Part shown: in pieces, positions 1 to 8,885 of the stretch
Layout: every line of letters begins with the position of its first letter
Numbering within the stretch: position 1 is the first letter of the stretch
Source of the DNA: Polycyclovorans algicola TG408
GTDB taxonomy: Bacteria; Pseudomonadota; Gammaproteobacteria; Nevskiales; Nevskiaceae
NCBI RefSeq assembly: GCF_000711245.1
Contig: NZ_JOMH01000001.1
Coordinates: 1,978,830 to 2,042,829, forward strand
Length of the DNA stretch: 64,000 nucleotides
Direction of reading: 5' to 3'
Translations under genes and position numbers: made by a program
Notes under the pieces: generated by a model
Database searches by the model: none
Seen by the model: only the letters and a program-made list of their open reading frames with translations
Told to the model about the DNA's origin: nothing

Positions 1-545
1 TTGTAGACGCTGTCGGGGAAACGTTGAATCAGCACCGCGTAATCATCAAACGCGCGCCGTGCAAAGCTGACGTCGTCCTGGGTGGTGTCGTAGCCCAGGC
101 CGGACAAAAAGCCGTCACCGCGTGATTCGTTGATCAGCCCGCGCAGGTACTGCACGTAATCGTTGGCCGGGTGGCGGGGGTTGTCGCGCACGAAACGGTC
201 CGCAGCGGCGATGGCCGTGTCGGGGTTGAAGGTGCGGTGCAGCGCGTAAATCTGCTCCAGCGAGGCCTGGGTCGAAAACGACGAAAACGGGAACTCGCCA
301 ATCAAACGGTCGTAGCGGGTCAGGGCGGTCTGAAAGTCACCGTCCTCCATCGCGCCGCGGGCGGCCCGATACAATTGCGCCACGGTCAGGTTTCTCTCGC
401 GACCGCTTAGCGGTTGGTCGACGGGACCGGCGAACGGGCTGGTCGGCGGCAGCACCGGGTCGGCGTTGTCATCAGGCGTCGAAGCACAAGCACTCAATAG
501 CGCGAGCGTTGAGATCACCATCAGGCGTTGCAGGCAGGAAATCAT
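1..545 (-). CDS. bamD: Outer membrane assembly lipoprotein BamD (5' part of gene, 3' end outside window)
   Basis: BamD is the lipoprotein partner of BamA in the Bam complex, which inserts beta-barrel proteins into the outer membrane. The reverse strand reads from ATG at 545 with a short signal peptide and lipobox LLSAC, then TPR-like helices containing ARGAMEDGDFQTAL and FPFSSFSTQASLEQIYALH, typical of BamD. About 181 residues are visible and the frame runs off the left edge. It is divergent from rluD, the common gammaproteobacterial order. The short 45-base gap must hold both promoters. The family call is from remembered motifs. Confidence 0.9.
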   Translation of the reverse strand, partial: MISCLQRLMVISTLALLSACASTPDDNADPVLPPTSPFAGPVDQPLSGRERNLTVAQLYRAARGAMEDGDFQTALTRYDRLIGEFPFSSFSTQASLEQIYALHRTFNPDTAIAAADRFVRDNPRHPANDYVQYLRGLINESRGDGFLSGLGYDTTQDDVSFARRAFDDYAVLIQRFPDSVY

Positions 546-590
546 GGAAGCCAATCGTTGTGAGCTGCGGATGATCGTCGAGTATAGCCA

Positions 591-1586
591 ATGACCGCTG
601 TCGACCCCGAAGTGGCCGTCGACAGTGACGACGACTTGCTCACCATGCCGGTACCTGCCGAGTTGGGCGGGCAACGACTGGACGTGGTTTGCGCGCGACT
701 GTTCGACCAATATTCGAGGGCGCGATTGCAGCAATGGATCGTTGAGGGTCGGGTCAAGGTCGATGGTGAAGTGCTGACCCGCTCGCGCGAACTGGTGGTT
801 GAGGGCGGCCTGATCGAGCTCGATGCCGTGCCGCTACCCGACCACCGCGTCGAGCCGCAGGACATGCCGTTGGAGGTTGTTCACGCCGACGCCGATTTGG
901 CCGTGATCTTCAAGCCCGCAGGTCTCACCGTGCACCCCGGTGCCGGTCAGCGTGATGGCACCTTGCAAAATGCGCTGCTGCACCATTTTCCGCAGAGCAA
1001 TGCGATTCCACGCGCCGGCATCGTCCACCGGCTCGACAAGGACACCAGTGGTCTTTTGATGGTCGCGCTCACCCTGGAGGCGCATGCGTCGATGGTTGAC
1101 CAGTTGGCGGCGCGCAGCGTGCAGCGCGAGTACGACGCGGTGACCCAGGGGCCGCTGATCGCCGGCGGCACAATTGATGCCCCCATCGGCCGTCACCCGC
1201 GCGAGCGCACCAAAATGGCGGTGGTGCCGCGCGGTGGGCGCGAGGCGGTCACCCACTACCGGGTCGAGCAGCACTTTGGCCACCACAGCCATGTGCGCGT
1301 GCAGCTTGAGACCGGGCGCACCCACCAGATACGGGTGCACTTCGCGCACATCCGTCATCCGCTGGTCGGTGACCTGACTTACGGCGCACACCGGGTGCGT
1401 GGCGGCGGACTGGACGAAGCCTTGCGCGAGCGGCTTGCGGCGTTTGACCGGCAGGCGCTGCACGCGCGGACCCTGGGTTTCGTGCATCCGCGTTCCGGCC
1501 AAGATGTGGTCTGGAGTCGCCCGCCGCCCGCCGACATGCAGGGCCTGCTGGACGCACTGGTTGAGCTCGACCCGCGCGATGACTGA
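591..1586 (+). CDS. rluD: 23S rRNA pseudouridine(1911/1915/1917) synthase RluD
   Basis: RluD makes three pseudouridines in helix 69 of 23S rRNA. The 331-residue product has an N-terminal S4 RNA-binding domain (about residues 25-80) followed by the RluA-type catalytic domain. The motif HRLDKDTSGLL (146-156) carries the catalytic Asp (D149), and ETGRTHQIRVH is the second family motif. Length matches E. coli RluD (326). It is divergent from bamD and its last 8 bases overlap pgeF, so the two are probably translated together. Confidence 0.96.
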   Translation: MTAVDPEVAVDSDDDLLTMPVPAELGGQRLDVVCARLFDQYSRARLQQWIVEGRVKVDGEVLTRSRELVVEGGLIELDAVPLPDHRVEPQDMPLEVVHADADLAVIFKPAGLTVHPGAGQRDGTLQNALLHHFPQSNAIPRAGIVHRLDKDTSGLLMVALTLEAHASMVDQLAARSVQREYDAVTQGPLIAGGTIDAPIGRHPRERTKMAVVPRGGREAVTHYRVEQHFGHHSHVRVQLETGRTHQIRVHFAHIRHPLVGDLTYGAHRVRGGGLDEALRERLAAFDRQALHARTLGFVHPRSGQDVVWSRPPPADMQGLLDALVELDPRDD

Positions 1587-2307
1587 ACCGTTGCCGGTTT
1601 GGTCGCCGCCGGTCAATTTGCCCTCCGGTATTCGTCTTGTTCAGACCCTGCGCGGCGGCGAGGGCTGGGGCTTCAACCTCGCTGGCCACGTCGGCGCGCC
1701 GGCTGCTGAGGTCGCACGCCACCGCGCCCGCTTGCAGGCCCAACTGACCGGTATCGACCAGATCCAGTGGCTGACGCAGATCCACGGCATTGACGTCGTC
1801 GAGGCGCCCTCGGCTGTCAATGCCGAGGCCGATGCGCAATGGACGACGCAAGCCGGCGTGGCGTGCGTGGTAATGACGGCCGATTGCCTGCCTTTGTTGT
1901 TCTGGCGCGCCGACGCCTCGCTGGTCGGCGCCATTCATGCCGGCTGGCGCGGACTGGCGGCCGGGGTCATCGAGACCACCGTGCGCGCGCTGCCGCCCTC
2001 GGCATCGGCGCTGCAGGTGTGGTTGGGGCCGCGCATCGGCACGACGGCGTTCGAGGTGGGGGACGAGGTGCGCGCGGCCTTCGTCGCGCATTCCCCGGCC
2101 GCGTCGGCGGCGTTCGTGGCGTCATCACGTGCGGGCCACTGGCTGGGTGATCTGGGCGCGCTGGCACGGCTGCGATTGAAGGGTCTGGGCATCACTCACG
2201 TGACCGACAGTGCGGCGTGCACGGTCACCGAGTCGCAGCGTTGGTTTTCGTTTCGCCGAGACGGTCAATGCGGGCGCATGGCGAGTGTCATCTGGCGTGC
2301 GCAATAA
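1579..2307 (+). CDS. pgeF: Peptidoglycan editing factor PgeF (YfiH, laccase-domain protein)
   Basis: PgeF (formerly YfiH, once called polyphenol oxidase) is a cytoplasmic Cu/Zn-type protein that removes wrongly incorporated residues from UDP-MurNAc peptide precursors. The 242-residue product shows the family motifs: the IHGIDV region, TADCLPLLF, AIHAGWRGL with the metal-binding His, and WLGPRIGTTAFEVG. The ATG at 1579 lies inside the end of rluD (8-base overlap). The frame is open further upstream, but that part is the shadow of rluD and resembles nothing. Confidence 0.93.
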   Translation: MTEPLPVWSPPVNLPSGIRLVQTLRGGEGWGFNLAGHVGAPAAEVARHRARLQAQLTGIDQIQWLTQIHGIDVVEAPSAVNAEADAQWTTQAGVACVVMTADCLPLLFWRADASLVGAIHAGWRGLAAGVIETTVRALPPSASALQVWLGPRIGTTAFEVGDEVRAAFVAHSPAASAAFVASSRAGHWLGDLGALARLRLKGLGITHVTDSAACTVTESQRWFSFRRDGQCGRMASVIWRAQ

Positions 2308-2492
2308 ATCCGCTTTAGGGTGATTTCACCGATTGCGTCCGGGCATTTTGATTGCGACACTTTCGTACAAATTAAGCACCGATTCACTGACGCGGGTCGC
2401 CGGTAATCGAGATGCCAAGCCGATTTCATCATCAAGACGGCGTGAGAGCAGGGCCACAGCCAAACGGCGCCGCAACCGAGGGAGTAGCGGAT

Positions 2493-4844
2493 ATGAAGAG
2501 ATCACGGGGTGCGTCGTTACGGCGTGGTGCAGGCATCCTGATGTGTGCAGTCGGTGCCGGCTGGGGGAGCGCGGCGCAGGCCATCTTTGAGTTCGAGCTG
2601 GGCGGCGTGCCGTTCACCGTCAGCAACTTGGCCACCGCCGGCGCGCTGTGGCGCATGCAGGACCGCGATCTGTCGAACATTGGCAAGCCCAACGTGGCGG
2701 CGCTGCTGGGCAACGACCCGATCTGTGTCGAGCGTGTCGGTGATGACGGCGTCAGTGGTCCTGGGCCGCGCGGTGAAAACACGTTCATCGGCAACACCTG
2801 TAATCCGCAGGAAATGACCGGAGACATGAACGCCAACGATTTTTACATCGCGCAGCCAGGCTCGTTCACCCCCAACGCCGACGACGGCAACCTGAACTTC
2901 GCGAAAAATGACGTGGTGCATGCGGCGGCCAAACTGACCACGGACATCAACTTCACGATTTTTGACGCCAACGTGTTCGTTCGCACCCTGGCGCTGTTTG
3001 ATGCCAACTACAACAGCCTTGACCAGTTTCACCCCGACACCACGCTTCAGGCGCGCGAGACGGCGTTTTCCAGCAGCGGTAAAGACGCCATTGCGCGAGA
3101 GCTGCGTTTTCTTGACGCGTTCATCAGCCGCAACTTCCTGATCGGCGAGAAGTTTGTCAGCGTCAAGGTGGGCCAGCAGGTGATCAACTGGGGCGAGTCG
3201 GCATTTCTGGTGCCGAATTCGCTGAACGCCCTCAACCCTGCGGACCAATCGCTGCTGCGCATCCCCGGCTTTGACGTGCGTGAGCTGCAGCGGCCGCTGG
3301 GCATGGTGACGATCAACGCCGAGCTGTTTACCAACCTCAACATGGAGCTGTTCTACGGCTACGAGTGGCGGCCGATCTCAACCGACCCGGTGGGCAGTTT
3401 CTTCTCGGTTTCCGACACCCTCGGACCGGGCGGTACGTACGCCATGCTGTCGTTCGGCAAGGCGCCGGAAGACCCTGGAATGGCCTACATTCCGGCCGGC
3501 GCTGACGACCCGTACCAGTTCGGCACGCGCGGCGTGTATCGCCCTGCCGACAATCCTGGCGACCCGGCATTCATTCTGAACTCGCAGGCCAGTCGCACGC
3601 TGCAACGTGATGGCGCTGAAGAATTCCGTCGCCGGCCCAGCGACACAGGTCAGTACGGCGCCGCCTTCCGCTACTTTGCCGAGGGTTTCAACAACGGCAC
3701 CGAGTTCGGCCTTTACTTTGCGAACTATCACGCAAGGGTGCCCAGCGTCAGCGGTTTTGCCGCGCAGGACACCTGCCTACCGGCATCGCTTCCGCCGGGT
3801 GGTATTGCCACGGCCATCGTCCCGCTGGCGCTGGCCTGCGGCATTGACCCGGCGGCGCTCGGCGGCATTCTGCAGGGCGTTTTGCAGAACGGCGTCGATG
3901 GCGTGCAGATTCCATTCTCGGGTGAGGCGCTGCCGTTGGACACGGCGCGGCTGTTCGTCGAGTACCCGGAAGACATTCGCATGTACGGCATGTCGTTCAA
4001 CACCACGGTGGGCAATTACGCGCTGGCTGGCGAGTATGTTTACCGCGACAACTTGCCGATCCAGGCGCACACGGTGGACTTGACCTTCGCCCTGCTGCAG
4101 CCGGCGTTTCCCGAAAACGACCTGGACCTGAGCATTGCCGTGCTGCCCGGTCGCCGCACGGCGGTACCGGACTTTTTGCAGACCACCTATCGCGGTGAGA
4201 CGGTGCAGGCCGGTCAGTACGTGCAAGGCTGGGAGCCGATGGGCATTGGCCAGCTCAACCTCAACCTGTCGCGTCTGTTGGGTGCAGCCGAGAACCCGTT
4301 TGGTGCTTCGCAGATGACGCTGCTGCTGGAGCTGGGTTACACCCATCTGCCGGGCTTCCCTGACCTTGGTGTCTTCCAGGCCAATGGTGGTGGCGTAGAC
4401 ACCCACATTTCCGCCGGTGCCGACGGCAGTCTCGGCATCAACCCGTCGGACATTCGCGCCGATCCCAACGATCCAAGCAGTGACATTCGCACCAATCCCG
4501 AGCTGTTGCAGAACCCTCAGTCCCAGGCCGTGATCGATCGCTCGGGGTTCGGTACCGAGCATTCGTATGGTTATCGCCTGGTGACGCTGACGCGCTACAA
4601 CAACGCCATTTTTGGCGCCAATCTCGAGTTTCTGGGCGCCTTCTTTCATGATGTGGGCGGCGTCGGTCCCGGCCTTGGCCAGAACTTCGTCGAAGGCCGC
4701 AAGCAGATCCTCGCGGGTCTGCGCTGGGACTATCAGGATCGCATCCTCGGTGAGCTCCGCTACACCTGGTTCACCGGCGGCGCCAACCGCGATGCGCTGC
4801 GTGACCGCGACAACTTGCTGGTGTTTTTGGGTTACGCCTTCTGA
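2493..4844 (+). CDS. DUF1302 outer-membrane-type protein
   Basis: This is a 783-residue protein of the DUF1302 family. The ATG at 2493 follows a GGGAG-type ribosome site and gives a signal peptide ending near GSAAQA. The frame is open back to 2412, but that adds only low-complexity sequence before the signal peptide. The body is rich in Asn, Gly and aromatic residues in alternating beta-like strands and ends in Phe (LGYAF), as outer membrane barrels often do. Motifs such as VGQQVINWGES and NALNPADQS are typical. Family members usually lie beside DUF1329, YCF48-like and RND permease genes; here the last two follow and DUF1329 is missing. The substrate is unknown; lipid, hydrocarbon or steroid handling is inferred. 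Confidence 0.85.
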   Translation: MKRSRGASLRRGAGILMCAVGAGWGSAAQAIFEFELGGVPFTVSNLATAGALWRMQDRDLSNIGKPNVAALLGNDPICVERVGDDGVSGPGPRGENTFIGNTCNPQEMTGDMNANDFYIAQPGSFTPNADDGNLNFAKNDVVHAAAKLTTDINFTIFDANVFVRTLALFDANYNSLDQFHPDTTLQARETAFSSSGKDAIARELRFLDAFISRNFLIGEKFVSVKVGQQVINWGESAFLVPNSLNALNPADQSLLRIPGFDVRELQRPLGMVTINAELFTNLNMELFYGYEWRPISTDPVGSFFSVSDTLGPGGTYAMLSFGKAPEDPGMAYIPAGADDPYQFGTRGVYRPADNPGDPAFILNSQASRTLQRDGAEEFRRRPSDTGQYGAAFRYFAEGFNNGTEFGLYFANYHARVPSVSGFAAQDTCLPASLPPGGIATAIVPLALACGIDPAALGGILQGVLQNGVDGVQIPFSGEALPLDTARLFVEYPEDIRMYGMSFNTTVGNYALAGEYVYRDNLPIQAHTVDLTFALLQPAFPENDLDLSIAVLPGRRTAVPDFLQTTYRGETVQAGQYVQGWEPMGIGQLNLNLSRLLGAAENPFGASQMTLLLELGYTHLPGFPDLGVFQANGGGVDTHISAGADGSLGINPSDIRADPNDPSSDIRTNPELLQNPQSQAVIDRSGFGTEHSYGYRLVTLTRYNNAIFGANLEFLGAFFHDVGGVGPGLGQNFVEGRKQILAGLRWDYQDRILGELRYTWFTGGANRDALRDRDNLLVFLGYAF

Positions 4845-4920
4845 GCACTGTGCGGGGGCCGCGCGTCGCATGGCGCTGCGGTCAAACAATTTGCGCACGC
4901 CGGCCTACACTGGCGTGCGA

Positions 4921-4972
4921 CGTCATTTCCGCAGGCGCAAATGACGAGATCAAGACCGGGGCGCAAATGACG
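4921..4972. promoter_or_regulatory. Cluster of three GCGNAAATGACG-like motifs upstream of the YCF48-like gene
   Basis: The word GCGCAAATGACG occurs at 4935-4946 and again at 4961-4972, 26 bases apart. A near copy in inverted orientation (CGTCATTTCCGC) lies at 4921-4932. They fall in the gap between the DUF1302 and YCF48-like genes, just before its ribosome site. The arrangement resembles operator sites for a dimeric regulator. No regulator is identified and the function is inference. Confidence 0.3.
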
Positions 4973-4998
4973 CCTCTCATATCGGGGGATGGACCGTG

Positions 4999-5991
4999 AT
5001 GAAACGTCGAATCGGATGGTTGATGGCGGCGCTGTTTGCCCCCGGCTTGGTAGCCCCTCCGGCCATTGCTCAAGATGACGACGCCCCGCCGATCCGCCCC
5101 CGACCTGCCGAAATTCAACCCCTGGCGCCGCAGTCGTTGCTACTCGATGTGGTCAACACCGGCCAGCGCTTGGTGGCGGTGGGTGATCGTGGCCACATTC
5201 TGGTGTCGGCGGACGGCAATGTCTGGGCACAGGTTGAAGTGCCGGTACGTTCGGCGCTGACCGCCGTGCAGTTTGCTGAAGACGGTCAGACCGGGTGGGC
5301 GGTGGGGCACGATGCGGTCATCGTGCACACCGACGATGGCGGCGCGAGCTGGTCGCTGCAGAACTTTGAACCCGAGCTCGAAAGCCCGTTTCTTGACTTG
5401 CTGGTGCTTGATGCTGACAGTGCCATCGTCGTCGGCACCTACGGCAAGATGCGTCGCACCGATGACGGCGGCGAAACCTGGAACCCGGTTGACGCGCCTG
5501 AGGTGGTCGAAGACGAGTTTCACCTCAACAGCATCACCCGCCTCGGCGATGGCAGCCTGTTCATCGCCGGCGAGATGGGTCTGCTCGCGGTGTCCAGCGA
5601 TCAGGGCCAGACCTGGACCCGGCTGCCCTCGCCTTATGAAAGCTCGTACTTTGGCGCTTTGGGGACCGGCGGGGCCGGCGTGATGGTCTATGGCCTGCGC
5701 GGCACGCTGTACACCAACGATGACCCGGTCAATCAGCCCGAGGCCGAGGCTTGGCAGGAGATCGCAAGCGACAACGAGGCCACCATGTTCGGCGGTGCCC
5801 GGCTCGACGACGGACGGGCCGTGCTGGTCGGGCTCAATGGCGTGATCACGATCCTTGACGACCGGGAGATCGACGCTTTCCGCTCGGCGCGCGGCACGCC
5901 GCTCTCGGCGGTGATTCCCTTCGGCGATGGCCTGCTGGCGGTCGGCGAGTCCGGCGTGCAGCGGGCGCCGCTGTCGCTGTCCGACCGTTGA
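4999..5991 (+). CDS. YCF48-like (BNR/sialidase-repeat) beta-propeller protein, secreted
   Basis: This 330-residue protein has an N-terminal signal peptide (ending near PPAIA) and several BNR/YCF48-type repeats, seen as VHTDDGGASWSLQ, RRTDDGGETWNPV and VSSDQGQTWTRL. The family is related to the photosystem II assembly factor Ycf48, but in heterotrophs it accompanies RND/MMPL permeases and DUF1302 proteins. It probably folds as a periplasmic propeller. Start choice is between GTG 4996 and ATG 4999; both follow GGGGGATGG, and the ATG is preferred. It sits 26 bases upstream of the permease gene, so the two are almost certainly one operon. Confidence 0.87.
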   Translation: MKRRIGWLMAALFAPGLVAPPAIAQDDDAPPIRPRPAEIQPLAPQSLLLDVVNTGQRLVAVGDRGHILVSADGNVWAQVEVPVRSALTAVQFAEDGQTGWAVGHDAVIVHTDDGGASWSLQNFEPELESPFLDLLVLDADSAIVVGTYGKMRRTDDGGETWNPVDAPEVVEDEFHLNSITRLGDGSLFIAGEMGLLAVSSDQGQTWTRLPSPYESSYFGALGTGGAGVMVYGLRGTLYTNDDPVNQPEAEAWQEIASDNEATMFGGARLDDGRAVLVGLNGVITILDDREIDAFRSARGTPLSAVIPFGDGLLAVGESGVQRAPLSLSDR

Positions 5992-6017
5992 TCTAACGAA
6001 TAACAAGGAGAGGACTC

Positions 6018-8594
6018 ATGGCAGCGCCATCCACCGTCGAAGCCGGCAGCCTGCAGGACAAGATTCTCAAGGTCATCGAGCCGCTGATTTACGGGCCTCG
6101 CAAGATCAACCTGCTCATCTTGCTGGTGCTCACCGTGTTGTTTGCGTGGTTTGCCTCAGGGACGCGGGTCGATGCGGGGTTCGACAAGTCGATCCCGCTC
6201 GATCACCCCTACATGGAGATCTACAAGCATTACGAAGCCGAGTTTGGGGGGGCCAACACGGTGTTGGTGGCGCTGATCCAGAAGGACGGCAGCATCTACA
6301 ACGAGAAGTTTCTCGACAAGCTCAAGGCGGCCACTGACGAGGTGTTCTTTTTGCCAGGCGTTGACCGCTCCAGGGTGTCATCGCTGTTCACGCCAGACGT
6401 ACGTTACATCGAGGTGGTCGAAGGCGGCTTTCGCGGCGGCAACGTGATTCCGGCCGAGTATCAGCCGACGCAGGAGTACTTCGACATCATTCGCGGGAAT
6501 GTCGGCAAGGCCGGCATCATCGGTCGCTACACCACCGTCGACCAGCGCGGGGCAATGATCTTTGCCGAGCTGCTGGAAACCGATCCGGTCACCGGCGAAA
6601 AGCTCGACTACCGCGCGGTCGCCAAACAGCTTGAAGACACCATCCGTCAGTTCGAAGACGACGAGATCGAGGTGCACATTCTTGGTTTTGCCAAGGTCAT
6701 CGGCGACGTCACTGATGCGGCCATGGAGGTGGTCGGCTTCTTCTTCGTCGCACTGGGGTTGACCTTCATTCTGCTGATTCTCTACCTCGGCAGTTTCAAG
6801 CTGTCGTGGCTGCCCCTGGTGTGCTCATTTGTGGCGGTGATCTGGGAGTTTGGCCTGCTCACCATGACCGGATTCGGGCTGGACCCGTTCGCCATTCTGG
6901 TGCCGTTCCTGATTCTCTCGGTGTCGGTTTCGCATGGCGTGCAGTACACCAGCAGCTGGGTGTCAGAACTGGCGACTGGCAAAAACAGCTATGACGCCTC
7001 GCTGGAAACCTTCCGCCGGTTGGCGATTCCGGGCACCACGGCACTGATCACCGACGCGGCTGGCTTCTTGACCATCGCGCTGATCCCCATCGACGTCATT
7101 CGCGAGATGGCGATCAACGCCACCTACGGCATGATCGCCATCATCATCACCAACAAGGTGTTGATGCCGATCTGGCTGACCTACATTTCGGTGAGTGACG
7201 TTGATGCCTTCCTGAAAAAACAGGAATCGCGCGAGGCGGTGCTCAACCCGATCTTCCGCGCCATGACCGTCGTCACGCGGCCGGTCCCGGCCGCCATTGT
7301 CATCCTCATGGCGGCCTCGGCTTTTGGCTGGGCGTCCTGGAAAGGCAAGGACATGATCTACGGCGATGCCCAGGCCGGCGTGCCCGAGCTGCGCCCGGAC
7401 TCACGCTACAACCAGGATACGGCGGCAGTGGTTGAGAATTTTTCCATCGGCACGGACATCCTCAAGGTCATTGCCGAAACCTCACCCGATGCCTGCATCC
7501 GTCACGACGTGATGTCGCAGATTGACCGCTTCGCCTGGACGCTGCAAAACGTCGAGGGTGTGCAGTCTTACGTGTCCTTGCCTTGGGCCGCCAAGCAGGT
7601 CACGGCTGCCTTCAACGAGGCTTCGCCCAAGCACCACATCTTGCCGCGCAACCAGTACGTCATGGTGCAGGCGATCACGCCGATACCGACCACCTCGGGT
7701 CTGCTGAACCCCGATTGCTCGGCGATGGCGGTGTTCCTGTTCATGGGGGATCACAAGGCCACGACCATTACCCGCGCCACCGACGCGGTGAAGGACTTCA
7801 ACGCCCGTAACGCCGCCGAGTACTACGAGGACCACCCGGATGCCAGCGCCTCGGACTGCGAGGCCAAGACGGCCAAGCGACGCGAGTTTGGCAACCTGCG
7901 TCTGGACCTGCGCCACCTCACTGAAAAGCTGCGGGCAGACGGCGCATCTGACGCCGAAGTGGACGCAGATCCACAGGTGCAGGCGCTGCGCGAACGCGAA
8001 ATCGTCGAAGTCGAAACCTGGAAAGGCATGACCGCTGACTGTCCGGTCAACTTTGCGCTGGCCACTGCCAACGTCGGCGTCATGGCGGCGACCAATGAAG
8101 TGGTCAAGGACAAAGAAATCCAGGTGGTGTTGTTCGTCTACTTGGTGATCGTGGTGTTCCTGTTCATCTCGTTCCGCAACCTTGCCGGCGTGCTGTCGAT
8201 TCTGCTGCCGCTGGTGGTGGTGTCGCAGCTCATTTACGGCGTTATGGCCTTGACCGACATAGGCATGAAGGTGGCCACCTTGCCGGTTGCCGCCCTGGCG
8301 GTGGGTATCGGCATCGACTACGGCATCTACATCTACTCGACCATTGAGGAGTTTGTCCGCAAGGGCAAATCGCTCACCGAGGCGTACTACGAAACGCTAC
8401 GCATGACCGGCAAGCCGGTGATCTTTACCGGTCTGGTGCTCACCGGCTCGGTGTCGACCTGGCTGCTTTCGGGCCTGCAGTTCCAGGCTGACATGGGCGT
8501 GCTGCTGATGTTCGCCTTCTTCGCCAACATGCTCGGCGCGATCTTCGTCTGCCCGGCAATCTGCCGCTACACCATGAAGCTGCCGAATGGGTGA
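6018..8594 (+). CDS. RND superfamily (MMPL-type) transporter permease
   Basis: The 858-residue inner membrane protein has the RND/MMPL layout: one N-terminal membrane helix (about 30-50), a large periplasmic loop, a five-helix block (about 235-400), a second helix and periplasmic loop, and a final five-helix block (about 700-850). GIGIDYGIYIYSTIEE is the conserved charged segment in the second membrane half. An AAGGAG ribosome site precedes the ATG. With the DUF1302 and YCF48-like genes it forms a likely envelope transport module. Close relatives move hydrophobic molecules, but the direction and substrate cannot be read from sequence. Confidence 0.9.
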   Translation: MAAPSTVEAGSLQDKILKVIEPLIYGPRKINLLILLVLTVLFAWFASGTRVDAGFDKSIPLDHPYMEIYKHYEAEFGGANTVLVALIQKDGSIYNEKFLDKLKAATDEVFFLPGVDRSRVSSLFTPDVRYIEVVEGGFRGGNVIPAEYQPTQEYFDIIRGNVGKAGIIGRYTTVDQRGAMIFAELLETDPVTGEKLDYRAVAKQLEDTIRQFEDDEIEVHILGFAKVIGDVTDAAMEVVGFFFVALGLTFILLILYLGSFKLSWLPLVCSFVAVIWEFGLLTMTGFGLDPFAILVPFLILSVSVSHGVQYTSSWVSELATGKNSYDASLETFRRLAIPGTTALITDAAGFLTIALIPIDVIREMAINATYGMIAIIITNKVLMPIWLTYISVSDVDAFLKKQESREAVLNPIFRAMTVVTRPVPAAIVILMAASAFGWASWKGKDMIYGDAQAGVPELRPDSRYNQDTAAVVENFSIGTDILKVIAETSPDACIRHDVMSQIDRFAWTLQNVEGVQSYVSLPWAAKQVTAAFNEASPKHHILPRNQYVMVQAITPIPTTSGLLNPDCSAMAVFLFMGDHKATTITRATDAVKDFNARNAAEYYEDHPDASASDCEAKTAKRREFGNLRLDLRHLTEKLRADGASDAEVDADPQVQALREREIVEVETWKGMTADCPVNFALATANVGVMAATNEVVKDKEIQVVLFVYLVIVVFLFISFRNLAGVLSILLPLVVVSQLIYGVMALTDIGMKVATLPVAALAVGIGIDYGIYIYSTIEEFVRKGKSLTEAYYETLRMTGKPVIFTGLVLTGSVSTWLLSGLQFQADMGVLLMFAFFANMLGAIFVCPAICRYTMKLPNG

Positions 8595-8611
8595 GGGGCC
8601 GCGCTTGGCGA

Positions 8612-8683
8612 GTGCCAGTGGCACTCGCTGCGGCCCCGAACGCCCGGCCACGGACGGCCGGGCCGGGGTTCATTCGGGCGGTG
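8612..8683. repeat. REP-like palindromic unit, copy 1
   Basis: This ~72-base unit begins with the hairpin GTGCCAGTGGCAC and continues with a second GC-rich hairpin built on CCCGGCC/GGCCGGG. It recurs almost identically 116 bases further on. Two hairpins in a short dispersed unit is the usual REP/BIME layout. Both copies lie right after the permease stop codon, where such elements often protect or terminate mRNA. Confidence 0.7.
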
Positions 8684-8727
8684 AAGTCGCGCCAGGGATG
8701 GCTTCTTGAGGTTTGTTCGCAGCTAGC

Positions 8728-8799
8728 GTGCCAGTGGCACTCGCTGCGGCCTCGAACGCCCGGCCACGGACGGCCGGGCCGGGGCTTATTCCGGCGGTG
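8728..8799. repeat. REP-like palindromic unit, copy 2
   Basis: Second, same-orientation copy of the 72-base unit at 8612. It differs by a few substitutions only (for example CGGCCTCGAACG for CGGCCCCGAACG, and TTATTCCGG for TTCATTCGG). The intervening 44 bases are unrelated. The near identity suggests recent duplication or copying by a REP-type transposase, none of which is encoded here. Confidence 0.7.
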
Positions 8800-8885
8800 G
8801 GTTTGCTTCCTGCGCGACCTGATTAACCGTTCTTGATTCTGATTCTGGAAGCGGCGGGTTTCATGACCCCCAACGCCAACTTGAT

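Noticed and set aside
834-1616. Reverse-strand frame of 260 codons opposite rluD
   Set aside because: Composition is that of an antisense shadow, and rluD is unmistakable.
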